Source: Chloroflexota bacterium (lineage in GTDB: Bacteria > Chloroflexota > Dehalococcoidia > Dehalococcoidales > RBG-16-60-22). Taken from it: DNA of 15,525 nucleotides. The notes under the pieces are model-generated. The model was not told where the DNA came from, ran no database searches, and saw nothing but the letters and a program-made list of their open reading frames with translations. Where the stretch lies: contig JACZSH010000022.1 in assembly GCA_022574315.1 (NCBI GenBank), positions 1 to 15,525 on the forward strand, given 5' to 3'. Position numbers and translations under genes: made by a program. Positions 7,199 through 13,766 of this stretch are shown here, piece by piece. The first letter of the stretch is position 1. Every line of letters starts with the position of its first letter.

Positions 7199-7229
7199 AC
7201 AGTACTGATTCCATCTCTTATCTGAAGAA

Positions 7230-8912
7230 TCAAATTGACGGGGTAAAGTCCATGATATTTAGCCGCAGCCGTTCCGCTCCCTTCCACCGGTCGATTTCCA
7301 GGTTATAGACGATGTCAAGGTGCGAGGTTATCTCGGCAAGGTAGCTGCCCAGCCTGAAGGCGACTCCGTCCCACACACTGCCGTCTTGTCTTAGCTTCAG
7401 CCTTAAGTGCTCATCACCGTTACCCATGGTACGGCAGCTGATTACTTCTACCCGCCGACTCAGAAAAATAGGCAGCGGATTACCCTTTCCGAACGGAGCC
7501 AGCAGTTGCGTCATCTGGAAAGTATCACCGCCCAGGTCGGGTAAAGTAACCGCGGCGTCAATATCCAGGCGGCGGCGGAGGTCAGCCCCGGCGAGCTGCT
7601 CCTCCGCTATCCGGCGCAGTGTCTGTTGTAAGCTGGCCAGATTCCGGGTGGGCAGGGTAAAGCCGGCCGCCTGCGAGTGTCCGCCAAACTGGGATAGCAG
7701 GTGACGGCACTGTGTCAGCGCGGCGATAATGTTAAACTCCGGGATACTGCGGCCGCTCCCGCTGGTTGTTTTCTCGCCCGTCCTGGTAATAATCACCGGT
7801 CGATAAAATTCCTCGGACAGTTTGCCCGCCACCAGTCCGGCAACCCCCAGCGGGTAATCATGGTCGCCGGCGAAAAGCAGTGATGAAACTCCCTCGGCGA
7901 GTACCTGTTCCCGGGCCCTGGTCAAAAAGGTGCTGGTTAACTTTTGCCGCTCCGTGTTCTTCTGGTCGAGCCACGCCGCCAGTTCATATGCTTCCCGGGG
8001 AGAGTCGGTGATGAGTAGTTTGTAGCTGGAGATGGCGTGTTCGAGTCGGCCGGCCGCATTCAGGCGCGGCGCAATTGTCCAGGATATATTTTCGGCGCTG
8101 ATACTGCCCGGATTCAGTCCGGCTTGAGTTATCATTGCATTGAGGCCGAGGCGCGGAGAGGCGTTTATCTGCCGCAAGCCTTCTTTAACCAGGTACCGGT
8201 TTTCTCCCAGCAGAGGTGATAGGTCGGCGATGGTACCCAGCGCCACCAGGTCCATAAGTCCTGCCAGGTATTCTTCCTTACCGAGGTTCTGGAGCAGGGC
8301 CTGGAGCAGTTTCAGGGCGACGCCGACCCCCGCCAGCTCTCGGAAAGGATAGGTCGAGTCGGGCATCCTGGGATTAACGATAGCGACCGCGGGGGGTATT
8401 TCCGGGAGGGGAGTATGGTGGTCGGTAACGATGACATCGAGGCCCATTCCGGCGGCGGCTTTGATTTCGGCGGAGCTGGTGATGCCGCAATCAACGGTAA
8501 TCACCAGGCTGACCCCTTGCCGGTAAAGACCCTCCAGGGCGGCTTTTTTCAGCCCGTAACCTTCCGTCAGGCGATGAGGTATGTAAGGAATAGCCTCGCT
8601 GCCCAGTCGGGATAACCCTTCGACGAGCAGGGCGGTGGCGCTGATGCCATCGGCGTCAAAGTCTCCGTAGATGGCAATCTTTTCGCCGGATAATAACGCC
8701 CGGTAAATACGGGTCACCGCTTGAGCTATCCCGGGCAGGAGAAAGGGGTCATGGAACTGGCTTTCATCGCCGGCGATAAAGGACTGCCACTGGGATGGTT
8801 CGGTGAGGCCGCGATTGTAGAGCAGCTGGATGATGAGCGGTGGAAAATCCGGGTGGTTGGCCAGGCGCTGGTCAGGAATCGGAGGCAGCAGATGCCAGCG
8901 ACTGTGGTTCAA
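7230..8912 (-). CDS. recJ: Single-stranded-DNA-specific exonuclease RecJ
   Basis: A 560-residue RecJ, the 5'-3' single-strand DNA exonuclease used in recombination and mismatch repair. The DHH domain shows Y-G-D-F-D-A-D-G at 82-89, V-D-C-G at 140-143, V-T-D-H-H at 162-166 and a further D221. The DHHA1 domain has G-S-G-R-S at 385-389 and G-G-H at 410-412; a C-terminal OB-fold region follows. All metal-binding acidic residues and histidines checked are present, and length is normal. The start codon is TTG (8912-8910), only 2 nt after the fabF stop, and GGAG inside the last fabF codons can serve as its ribosome binding site, so it is almost certainly translated from the fabF-recJ transcript. Confidence 0.95.
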   Translation of the reverse strand: MNHSRWHLLPPIPDQRLANHPDFPPLIIQLLYNRGLTEPSQWQSFIAGDESQFHDPFLLPGIAQAVTRIYRALLSGEKIAIYGDFDADGISATALLVEGLSRLGSEAIPYIPHRLTEGYGLKKAALEGLYRQGVSLVITVDCGITSSAEIKAAAGMGLDVIVTDHHTPLPEIPPAVAIVNPRMPDSTYPFRELAGVGVALKLLQALLQNLGKEEYLAGLMDLVALGTIADLSPLLGENRYLVKEGLRQINASPRLGLNAMITQAGLNPGSISAENISWTIAPRLNAAGRLEHAISSYKLLITDSPREAYELAAWLDQKNTERQKLTSTFLTRAREQVLAEGVSSLLFAGDHDYPLGVAGLVAGKLSEEFYRPVIITRTGEKTTSGSGRSIPEFNIIAALTQCRHLLSQFGGHSQAAGFTLPTRNLASLQQTLRRIAEEQLAGADLRRRLDIDAAVTLPDLGGDTFQMTQLLAPFGKGNPLPIFLSRRVEVISCRTMGNGDEHLRLKLRQDGSVWDGVAFRLGSYLAEITSHLDIVYNLEIDRWKGAERLRLNIMDFTPSI

Positions 8913-8914
8913 GT

Positions 8915-10171
8915 TTAGGCTCCGTAATACTTTCCAAAGATGAGGACGGAATTATGGCCTCCGAGGACGAAAGAGTTGGTCAAGGTGGTGCTGACCTCAG
9001 TCCGGCGGGCGGTATTTGGCACGTAATCTAAATCACAGCCGGGGTCAGGGGTATCGAGGTTGATGGTGGGCGGGATAATACCGTTATTTATGACCATGAT
9101 ACAGATGGCGGCTTCGATAGCACCGGCGGCGCCGATAAGGTGACCCAGCATTGACTTGGTGGAGCTTATCGGGACCTGGTAGGCGTAATCGCCGAAGGCG
9201 GTCTTGATGGCCTTCGTCTCCATCTGATCATTCAGCTGAGTCGAGGTGCCATGGGCGTTGATATAATCGATGTCGCTGGGCGCAAATCCCGCCTTTCTCA
9301 GGGCTATCTGCATGGCCCGGGCGGCACCCTCGCCGTTTGCCAACGGCTGAGTGACGTGATGAGAATCGGCGGTAGCGCCGTAGGCCAGTACTTCACCAAG
9401 TATGGTGGCGTCCCTCCGGCGGGCATGGTCAAGGTTCTCCAGGATAAGAATCCCGGCCCCCTCGCCGATGACAAAACCGTTACGTTCGGCATCGAAAGGG
9501 CGGGACGCCAGCTTCGGCTCGTCGTTCCTTGCGGAGAGAGCTTTGAGAGAACTGAAGGCGGTAATACCTATCGGGTTGATTATCGATTCGGTACCGCCGG
9601 CAATCATTATCTGGGCATCGCCATGCTTGATTAGCTCACAGGCGGCGCCGATGGCATCCGAGCCGCTGGAACAGGCTGACGTGGTGCAGAGGTTTGGCCC
9701 TTTCACTCCCAGCACAATCGATACCTGGGCAGCGGCGATATCGGATATCATCATCGGGGCCAGGAACGGGCTTACCCTGTCCGGTCCTTTTTCCAGTAAT
9801 ATCTTAATCTGCTCGAACAATGTGGTCAGGCCGCCGATACCGCTGCCGATGATGACACCAATCTGGTCGTTGTTGTCCTGGTTGATTTCCAGTCTGGCGT
9901 GTTTCACTGCCTCGTAGCTGGCGGCTACGGCCAGCTGGGCAAAACGGTCCATGTGCCGGGCATCTTTGCGGCTGACGTAGTCGGTGGGTTCAAATCCCTT
10001 TACTTCGCCGGCGAACTTTATTTCCAGGGGCTCGGCATCAAAAAGCGTGATATAGTCGATGCCGGACCTGCCGGCAAGGAGACTTTCCCAGGTACTTGCG
10101 GTATCCAGGCCGAGCGGACTCAGCATACCTATACCCGTGATGACGACTCGGGTAACAGCGGACTCGTTTAT
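8915..10171 (-). CDS. fabF: Beta-ketoacyl-ACP synthase II (FabF), probable AUA start
   Basis: A condensing enzyme of type II fatty acid synthesis that extends acyl-ACP with malonyl-ACP. From the start proposed here it has 418 residues, normal for FabF. The triad is C167 in T-T-S-A-C-S-S-G, H307 in N-A-H-G-T-S-T and H344 in M-L-G-H-L-I-G-A-A-G, with K339 in S-S-T-K. The first ATG in frame (10126) falls inside V-I-T-G-I-G-M-L-S-P-L-G and would remove the first beta strand. Upstream in frame there is no ATG, GTG, TTG or CTG at a sensible distance, but an ATA at 10171-10169 follows GGAGGT by 7 nt and yields N-E-S-A-V-T-R-V-V-I-T-G-I-G, the normal N terminus. An ATG to ATA change, or a base-call error, explains this. 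Heads the fabF-recJ operon. Confidence 0.93.
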   Translation of the reverse strand: MNESAVTRVVITGIGMLSPLGLDTASTWESLLAGRSGIDYITLFDAEPLEIKFAGEVKGFEPTDYVSRKDARHMDRFAQLAVAASYEAVKHARLEINQDNNDQIGVIIGSGIGGLTTLFEQIKILLEKGPDRVSPFLAPMMISDIAAAQVSIVLGVKGPNLCTTSACSSGSDAIGAACELIKHGDAQIMIAGGTESIINPIGITAFSSLKALSARNDEPKLASRPFDAERNGFVIGEGAGILILENLDHARRRDATILGEVLAYGATADSHHVTQPLANGEGAARAMQIALRKAGFAPSDIDYINAHGTSTQLNDQMETKAIKTAFGDYAYQVPISSTKSMLGHLIGAAGAIEAAICIMVINNGIIPPTINLDTPDPGCDLDYVPNTARRTEVSTTLTNSFVLGGHNSVLIFGKYYGA

Positions 10172-10184
10172 TGGACTTACCTCC
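10169..10184 (-). promoter_or_regulatory. Ribosome binding site and ATA start of fabF
   Basis: On the minus strand GGAGGT (10184-10179) is followed after 7 nt by ATA (10171-10169). This site decides the fabF start: the other in-frame codons around it, GTA AGT CCA before and AAC GAG TCC after, cannot start translation. A near-perfect anti-Shine-Dalgarno match could offset a weak AUA codon. Confidence 0.6.
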
Positions 10185-10216
10185 GGTAAGGAGATTATTG
10201 GGTAGATATAACCAAC

Positions 10217-10245
10217 TTTGTACCATAAATCCCGACTTTTTGCAA
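10217..10245 (-). promoter_or_regulatory. Weak candidate promoter for fabF-recJ
   Basis: Read on the minus strand, TTGCAA (10245-10240) and TACAAA (10222-10217) are 17 bp apart, each four of six to consensus, and point toward the fabF ribosome binding site. No better pair was found on this strand in the intergenic region. Confidence 0.28.
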
Positions 10246-10259
10246 ATGGGGTATCATTT

Positions 10260-10288
10260 TTGACCCCGCGGGAACCGAAAAGTATAAT
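10260..10288 (+). promoter_or_regulatory. Near-consensus sigma-70 promoter for mtaB
   Basis: TTGACC at 10260-10265 and a perfect TATAAT at 10283-10288 are separated by exactly 17 bp. The spacer contains the 8-bp palindrome CCCGCGGG (10265-10272), a possible but unproven operator. Transcription would begin near 10295 and give a leader of about 120 nt before the mtaB GTG. Confidence 0.72.
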
Positions 10289-10370
10289 GGTTTTGGGGTA
10301 TACAAAGAACCCGGTGTTCCTCTGGCCTCTGCCTTCCCTTTTTTGTATCAGGTGGTGGGGAAGGGAGAAT

Positions 10371-10400
10371 CCGGGGACGGGTTGCCCGGTTTTGATTTTT
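10371..10400 (+). terminator. Terminator-like hairpin in the mtaB leader
   Basis: CCGGG (10371-10375) pairs with CCCGG (10385-10389) across a 9-nt loop, and TTTTGATTTTT (10390-10400) follows directly, as in an intrinsic terminator. It lies between the strong promoter and the mtaB start. A second stem upstream, CCTTCCC with GGGAAGG (about 10331-10365), is compatible with it. The short stem and interrupted T run make full termination uncertain; partial attenuation is plausible. Confidence 0.4.
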
Positions 10401-10417
10401 GAATCGGAGACGGAGAA

Positions 10418-11677
10418 GTGAAAGAAAATACCAGGATTGCTTTCGATTGCCTGGGCTGTAAGCTCAACCAGGCGGAGCGAGAGCTTCTGTCCAGGCAGTT
10501 GACAGCGGCTGGTTACGAGCTGGTTTCAGCGGTGGAAGAGGCGAATGTCTATATCCTGAATACCTGTACGGTTACCCATATCGCCGACCGCAAGTCCCGC
10601 CATTTACTCCGTCAGGCTCGCCGCCGGAATCCGGATATCCGGACGGTGGCTATCGGCTGTTATGCCGAAGGGGCACCATCGGAATTGACGCAGATTGATG
10701 GGGTTGCTCTGGTGCTGGATAATGAGCAGAAGACGCAATTGGTGCGGCGACTTGAGGAGTCCGGGTGCCTGAGCCGCCCCCTCGCTCCGCAGGTAAACAC
10801 CTCTCTAAATGGTCGCCGGGCGCGCGCCTTTGTCAAGGTTCAGGACGGCTGCCGTAGCTCTTGCGCTTACTGCATTGTCCCGCTGGTACGGAAAAATGAA
10901 AATAGCGTGGCCGATACCGGGATTATCCACGAAATTAAGCAGCGGGTGGCGGAAGGAGTCAAAGAAGTGGTGCTGACCGGCACCGAAATCGGCCGATACA
11001 GTTACCAAGACGTTAACCTGGTGGGACTGGTGAGGCGCATACTGGCGGAGACCGGTATTGTCCGGTTGCGATTGTCCTCGCTCCAGCCGCAGGAGGTTTC
11101 ACCGGAGCTTATCGAGTTATGGCATGACCGCCGACTCTGCCCGCATTTTCACCTGTCTCTCCAGAGCGGCAGCGAGGCGGTGCTCGGCCGGATGAGACGG
11201 CGCTACAATCTCCATGATTATCAGGGAACGGTCTCCCTGATTCGGGCTGCCCTGCCGGAGGTCGCCATCACCACCGATATTATCGTCGGTTTTCCGGGTG
11301 AGACTGATGAGGAATTCCGGGAGAGTCTGGACTTTTGCCGCCGGATAGAGTTTGCCCGTAGCCACGTCTTTGCTTACTCGCCACGCCGGGGGACGGAGGC
11401 GGCGCGGATGCCGTGTCGGGTCGGAGCGCCGGTCAAGAAGTGGCGAAGCCGGCAGATGCTGGCGCTGGCCGCGGAGTGCGCCCGTAGCTTCAACCGTAAA
11501 TTCCTGGGCCGGACGGTGCCGGTACTCTGGGAAAAAGCGGATAATTCTCTCTGGTCTGGACATACTGACAACTACATCAAGGTATACGCCAAAAGTGATG
11601 AGGATTTAACCAGTCGGATGATACCGGTGAGGCTGGAGAGCCTCTGGAAAGACGGGGTGTGGGGGCAGTTAATCTGA
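10418..11677 (+). CDS. mtaB: tRNA t6A37 C2-methylthiotransferase MtaB
   Basis: A 419-residue radical-SAM methylthiotransferase that converts t6A37 to ms2t6A37 in tRNAs reading ANN codons. The N-terminal MTTase domain carries cluster cysteines C14 (C-L-G-C-K-L-N-Q), C50 (N-T-C-T-V-T) and C81 (I-G-C-Y-A-E). The radical SAM domain has C145-x3-C149-x2-C152, and a TRAM-like region occupies the last 60 or so residues. L-G-C-K-x-N-Q and A-D-R-K-S-R favour MtaB over MiaB or RimO. The start is GTG 10418, behind a purine-rich GGAGA stretch; no ATG lies closer to the conserved N terminus. It appears to be a single-gene transcript from the promoter at 10260-10288, divergent from fabF. C11 is an extra cysteine, unlikely to be a ligand. 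Confidence 0.92.
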   Translation: MKENTRIAFDCLGCKLNQAERELLSRQLTAAGYELVSAVEEANVYILNTCTVTHIADRKSRHLLRQARRRNPDIRTVAIGCYAEGAPSELTQIDGVALVLDNEQKTQLVRRLEESGCLSRPLAPQVNTSLNGRRARAFVKVQDGCRSSCAYCIVPLVRKNENSVADTGIIHEIKQRVAEGVKEVVLTGTEIGRYSYQDVNLVGLVRRILAETGIVRLRLSSLQPQEVSPELIELWHDRRLCPHFHLSLQSGSEAVLGRMRRRYNLHDYQGTVSLIRAALPEVAITTDIIVGFPGETDEEFRESLDFCRRIEFARSHVFAYSPRRGTEAARMPCRVGAPVKKWRSRQMLALAAECARSFNRKFLGRTVPVLWEKADNSLWSGHTDNYIKVYAKSDEDLTSRMIPVRLESLWKDGVWGQLI

Positions 11678-11753
11678 ATGAAGAGCTTTTAAGGTTAGGC
11701 AGTATATGGTTATATCTGTTATTAGAGTTAGGGAATATTTGCCACTACATACT

Positions 11754-12629
11754 TTAAAGTTTCGCCGCCGGGTTCCTGAACTCGCAGGGTACCCTGGTCT
11801 GGCATAAGCCGCAGCCCTGCACCCCCACTCCGTACTCTTCTTTCAGGTAATTGATATCCGAGTTCATGTAATCGGCGCACCTGTCTTTATCGTGTCCGTT
11901 TTCGGTGATGGCGCCCGCCGGACAGCGGGGAATGCAGGCACGGCATTTATTATTTACATAAAATAAGCAATTGGAAAGATGGTCCCGGGCGTTACGGGGG
12001 CTGGCCGGCAGTGCCAGGTCGGTCACCACGCTGCCGCAGCGCTGGGCGATACCCCGCTCCGTGATAAAACCGTCGGAAAGGCTGAAAGTGCCCAGTCCGG
12101 CGGCGTAGGCGACATGTCGCTCAGACCAGTTGGAAAAGCGCCCTTTTCCGTTCCGGCCGGATTTGAAGTAGGGCTGCACCACCGGGGCGGCGGCCAGGTA
12201 TCCCTGGTCGTGAAGCAACTCGACCACGTGTTTCCGCAGGGCGTCGTTGAACTGCTCGCCGTACCAGCGGGTGTAAGACCAGGGACGGGATGGAATTACC
12301 GTTTCCCGGCGGTTGGTGCGGCGTGTTTTTTCAGTAATGTGCAAAATCCAGCTGATTACGGAGAGTTGCGCGGGTAAATCGGTCGGGTTTTTACCCTGAG
12401 CCAGTGCCAGCGCCTCGCGGGGGGTGAGATGGGTGGGGTCGATAATTGACTTATATTCATCGAAGATAGGGTCGTTGCCGTCGGCAAACTGTACCGAGGG
12501 TTCGTCAAAGATGACATCACCATCTGAATCCGGCAGGCGGTTCAACGGACTGGTGAGGGTGAATGACCTGATTTCGGCGGTAATAAACGGGACCGGTGGC
12601 GTCGGTTCGGTCGCCTTAGGTAATGACAA
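11754..12629 (-). CDS. Double [4Fe-4S] protein of the QueG/reductive dehalogenase-like family
   Basis: A 291-residue protein with the cobalamin-type core shared by epoxyqueuosine reductase and reductive dehalogenases (S-N-W-S-E-R-H-V-A-Y-A-A-G-L-G at 166-180, then T-E-R-G-I-A-Q-R-C-G at 190-199). A ferredoxin-like double-cluster domain follows. Its cysteines are C221, C229, C232 and C236 (C-x7-C-x2-C-x3-C-P) plus C251, C273, C276 and C282 (ending C-G-L-C-Q-T-R-V-P-C-E). The first motif lacks the usual cysteine three residues before C229 (Asn226), with C221 eight residues upstream as the possible substitute. No twin-arginine signal is present, and the length is well below a respiratory RdhA (about 450-550), so it is cytoplasmic and not a classical dehalogenase. 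Start is TTG 12629 with GGAG 8 nt away. Last gene of a three-gene minus-strand operon; the substrate is unknown. Confidence 0.72.
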   Translation of the reverse strand: MSLPKATEPTPPVPFITAEIRSFTLTSPLNRLPDSDGDVIFDEPSVQFADGNDPIFDEYKSIIDPTHLTPREALALAQGKNPTDLPAQLSVISWILHITEKTRRTNRRETVIPSRPWSYTRWYGEQFNDALRKHVVELLHDQGYLAAAPVVQPYFKSGRNGKGRFSNWSERHVAYAAGLGTFSLSDGFITERGIAQRCGSVVTDLALPASPRNARDHLSNCLFYVNNKCRACIPRCPAGAITENGHDKDRCADYMNSDINYLKEEYGVGVQGCGLCQTRVPCEFRNPAAKL

Positions 12630-12654
12630 TATCCGCTCTCCTTTTATCGAGAGT

Positions 12655-12667
12655 TAAATTGAATTTA
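12655..12667. repeat. Small palindrome TAAATT-G-AATTTA
   Basis: A perfect 6-bp inverted repeat around a single G lies in the 40-bp gap between the DUF5808-like gene and the Fe-S protein gene. It could be a small operator, but AT-rich palindromes of this size also arise by chance. Confidence 0.3.
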
Positions 12668-12669
12668 GC

Positions 12670-13038
12670 TTATGTCTGCTCGGCATCCAAACCGTGTGTC
12701 AGCACCTCTTTCATGTGCGGACCGGGCATTAAGAAGTCTTCTTCAGAACCATCGCCCTGCCCCATAATCCTCAGCTTTTCCAGCAGGGCGTAGAAATTGA
12801 TTGCCCAGCCGACACCGAATACCTCGGGGGTAAAAATACGGGTTTCATAGGGATTCCAGTATGCTTCCTTGAACTTCTCTATGGTGGGCATCCGGAATTC
12901 GTAGGGGATAAAACCGGCTACCGTCCCGTGCCACTTCCTTTCTTTTTCAGGCTTCTCAAGCTCCTGGCAGACCGCGACCAGTGTGAGCGTAATCGCCGCC
13001 GCCTGCAGCAATCGGACGATATATTGTTGTGTCTTCAT
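12670..13038 (-). CDS. DUF5808-like small protein
   Basis: A 122-residue protein. Residues 60-82 (Y-W-N-P-Y-E-T-R-I-F-T, then G-V-G-W-A-I-N-F) resemble the DUF5808 pattern, which has an N-P-x-D/E-x-R-I-x-V-P segment followed by G-x-G-W-x-x-N-F. Residues 7-25 form a hydrophobic stretch with few charges that may be a membrane-associated or amphipathic helix. No catalytic motif is visible, and the function of DUF5808 is unknown to me. ATG 13038 overlaps the TGA of the acetyltransferase gene, with AAGGAG a few bases upstream, so the two are translationally coupled. Its conserved position before the Fe-S protein would be worth comparing across relatives. The family call is tentative; the gene itself is likely real. 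Confidence 0.6.
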   Translation of the reverse strand: MKTQQYIVRLLQAAAITLTLVAVCQELEKPEKERKWHGTVAGFIPYEFRMPTIEKFKEAYWNPYETRIFTPEVFGVGWAINFYALLEKLRIMGQGDGSEEDFLMPGPHMKEVLTHGLDAEQT

Positions 13039-13535
13039 GGCGACTCCTTTACTCCGTCCCTGATATTTAACCCCAAAACCACCGATGTTTCAACCTGTCG
13101 CGGTGGAATATCCCAGTATGTCTCCAGTAATTTATCCTTATCCGGCATCAAGTGAAAGCCATGTTTCCGGTAAAAAGCGACCGCCCAGTGTGCGTCAGCC
13201 CAGGTGCCCACCAGCAGGCAAGGCGTTGTTAGCAGAGTCTTGAGGTGGCTCAAAAGCCTGCTTCCGATTCCCTGGTTTTGCCACCCGGGTAAGACATAAG
13301 TGTGGCGAATTAAGGTAACATCGTTAACCGGTTCGATTCCTATCACACCGATAATCTCTCCGTTTGTTTCCCACCCAAAAAAGGTTACCCGCTGCATTTC
13401 CTTTTTCAGTTCGACCATCGACATGTAGGGTTGATGGTACCGGTCCGCCGGGATAATCCCGTCATAGGCTCTGGCGGCCTCGTTGATGATGAAGTAAATC
13501 CTCCGGGTATCGCTTGCCTGGCACTTTCGAATCAT
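13035..13535 (-). CDS. GNAT-family N-acetyltransferase
   Basis: A 166-residue GCN5-related acetyltransferase that moves an acetyl group from acetyl-CoA to an amine. Motif A is clear: Y-V-L-P-G-W-Q-N-Q-G-I-G at 80-91, in which Q86-x-x-G89-x-G91 is the pyrophosphate-binding turn. F-Y-R-K-H-G-F at 121-127 is motif B, with Y122 in the usual general-acid position. The substrate cannot be told from sequence. ATG 13535 is first in a minus-strand operon with the DUF5808-like and Fe-S proteins. The likely transcription start is only about 8 nt upstream, and no good ribosome binding site is visible, so the mRNA may be nearly leaderless. Confidence 0.88.
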   Translation of the reverse strand: MIRKCQASDTRRIYFIINEAARAYDGIIPADRYHQPYMSMVELKKEMQRVTFFGWETNGEIIGVIGIEPVNDVTLIRHTYVLPGWQNQGIGSRLLSHLKTLLTTPCLLVGTWADAHWAVAFYRKHGFHLMPDKDKLLETYWDIPPRQVETSVVLGLNIRDGVKESP

Positions 13536-13549
13536 TATTCGCTGTCTGA

Positions 13550-13577
13550 ATTATACCATTTAAACCCTGTTTCGCAA
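13550..13577 (-). promoter_or_regulatory. Promoter for the GNAT operon
   Basis: On the minus strand a TTGCGA -35 box (13577-13572) and a perfect TATAAT -10 box (13555-13550) are 16 bp apart. The start point would be near 13543, leaving only about 8 nt before the GNAT ATG. Confidence 0.6.
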
Positions 13578-13582
13578 GGAAA

Positions 13583-13598
13583 GATTAAGACTTTAATC
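13583..13598. repeat. Inverted repeat GATTAA-N4-TTAATC, candidate operator
   Basis: Six-base arms (13583-13588 and 13593-13598) flank GACT, just upstream of the -35 box of the GNAT promoter within the divergent region shared with pckG. A dimeric regulator could bind here. CCTGA/TCAGG arms at 13601-13618 form a second, weaker dyad next to it. Confidence 0.35.
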
Positions 13599-13641
13599 AC
13601 CCTGAATATCCTATCAGGACTATTATCCAATATCAAAAATG

Positions 13642-13650
13642 TGCTATAAT
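13642..13650 (+). promoter_or_regulatory. Extended -10 promoter for pckG
   Basis: TG-C-TATAAT at 13642-13650 is a perfect extended -10 element. The region where a -35 box would be holds only a weak match. Transcription would start near 13657, giving a leader of about 110 nt. Confidence 0.6.
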
Positions 13651-13671
13651 CCGGTATCGGAAGTCTGCTGG

Positions 13672-13725
13672 GGGGCGTTAAGTTGTCGGTGAGAATAACA
13701 GGAGGGGCTTAACGCCCCTTCTGTT
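13672..13725 (+). promoter_or_regulatory. pckG leader with two mutually exclusive hairpins
   Basis: Hairpin A pairs GGGGCGTTAAG (13672-13682) with CTTAACGCCCC (13708-13718): 11 perfect base pairs with a 25-nt loop. Hairpin B pairs 13697-13708 with 13714-13725: 12 pairs including one G-U, with a 5-nt loop. Both use 13708 and 13714-13718, so only one can form at a time. No T run follows either on the + strand, so this is not a normal terminator; a leader switch or an RNA-stability element is possible. Confidence 0.45.
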
Positions 13726-13766
13726 AAATAAAGGCGACGAAAATATTTTGGGTAAGAGAGTGGCTG

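Noticed and set aside
7199..7229. Bidirectional terminator between the MFS gene and recJ
   Set aside because: No inverted repeat of useful length is present in the 31 bp.
10265..10272. CCCGCGGG palindrome as a firm operator
   Set aside because: An 8-bp GC palindrome is expected by chance in sequence of this composition; kept only as a remark on the promoter.
10218..10421. A 67-codon + strand frame covering the mtaB promoter and leader
   Set aside because: It runs through both promoter boxes and the hairpin, has no ribosome binding site, and its composition is not protein-like.
11754..12629. Calling the Fe-S protein a respiratory reductive dehalogenase (RdhA)
   Set aside because: No twin-arginine signal, much too short, and no RdhB-type membrane anchor beside it; the neighbouring 122-residue protein has at most one hydrophobic segment and does not look like RdhB.
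13672..13725. Intrinsic terminator in the pckG leader
   Set aside because: The stems are strong, but the downstream + strand bases are A-rich, not a T run, and the minus strand also lacks one.
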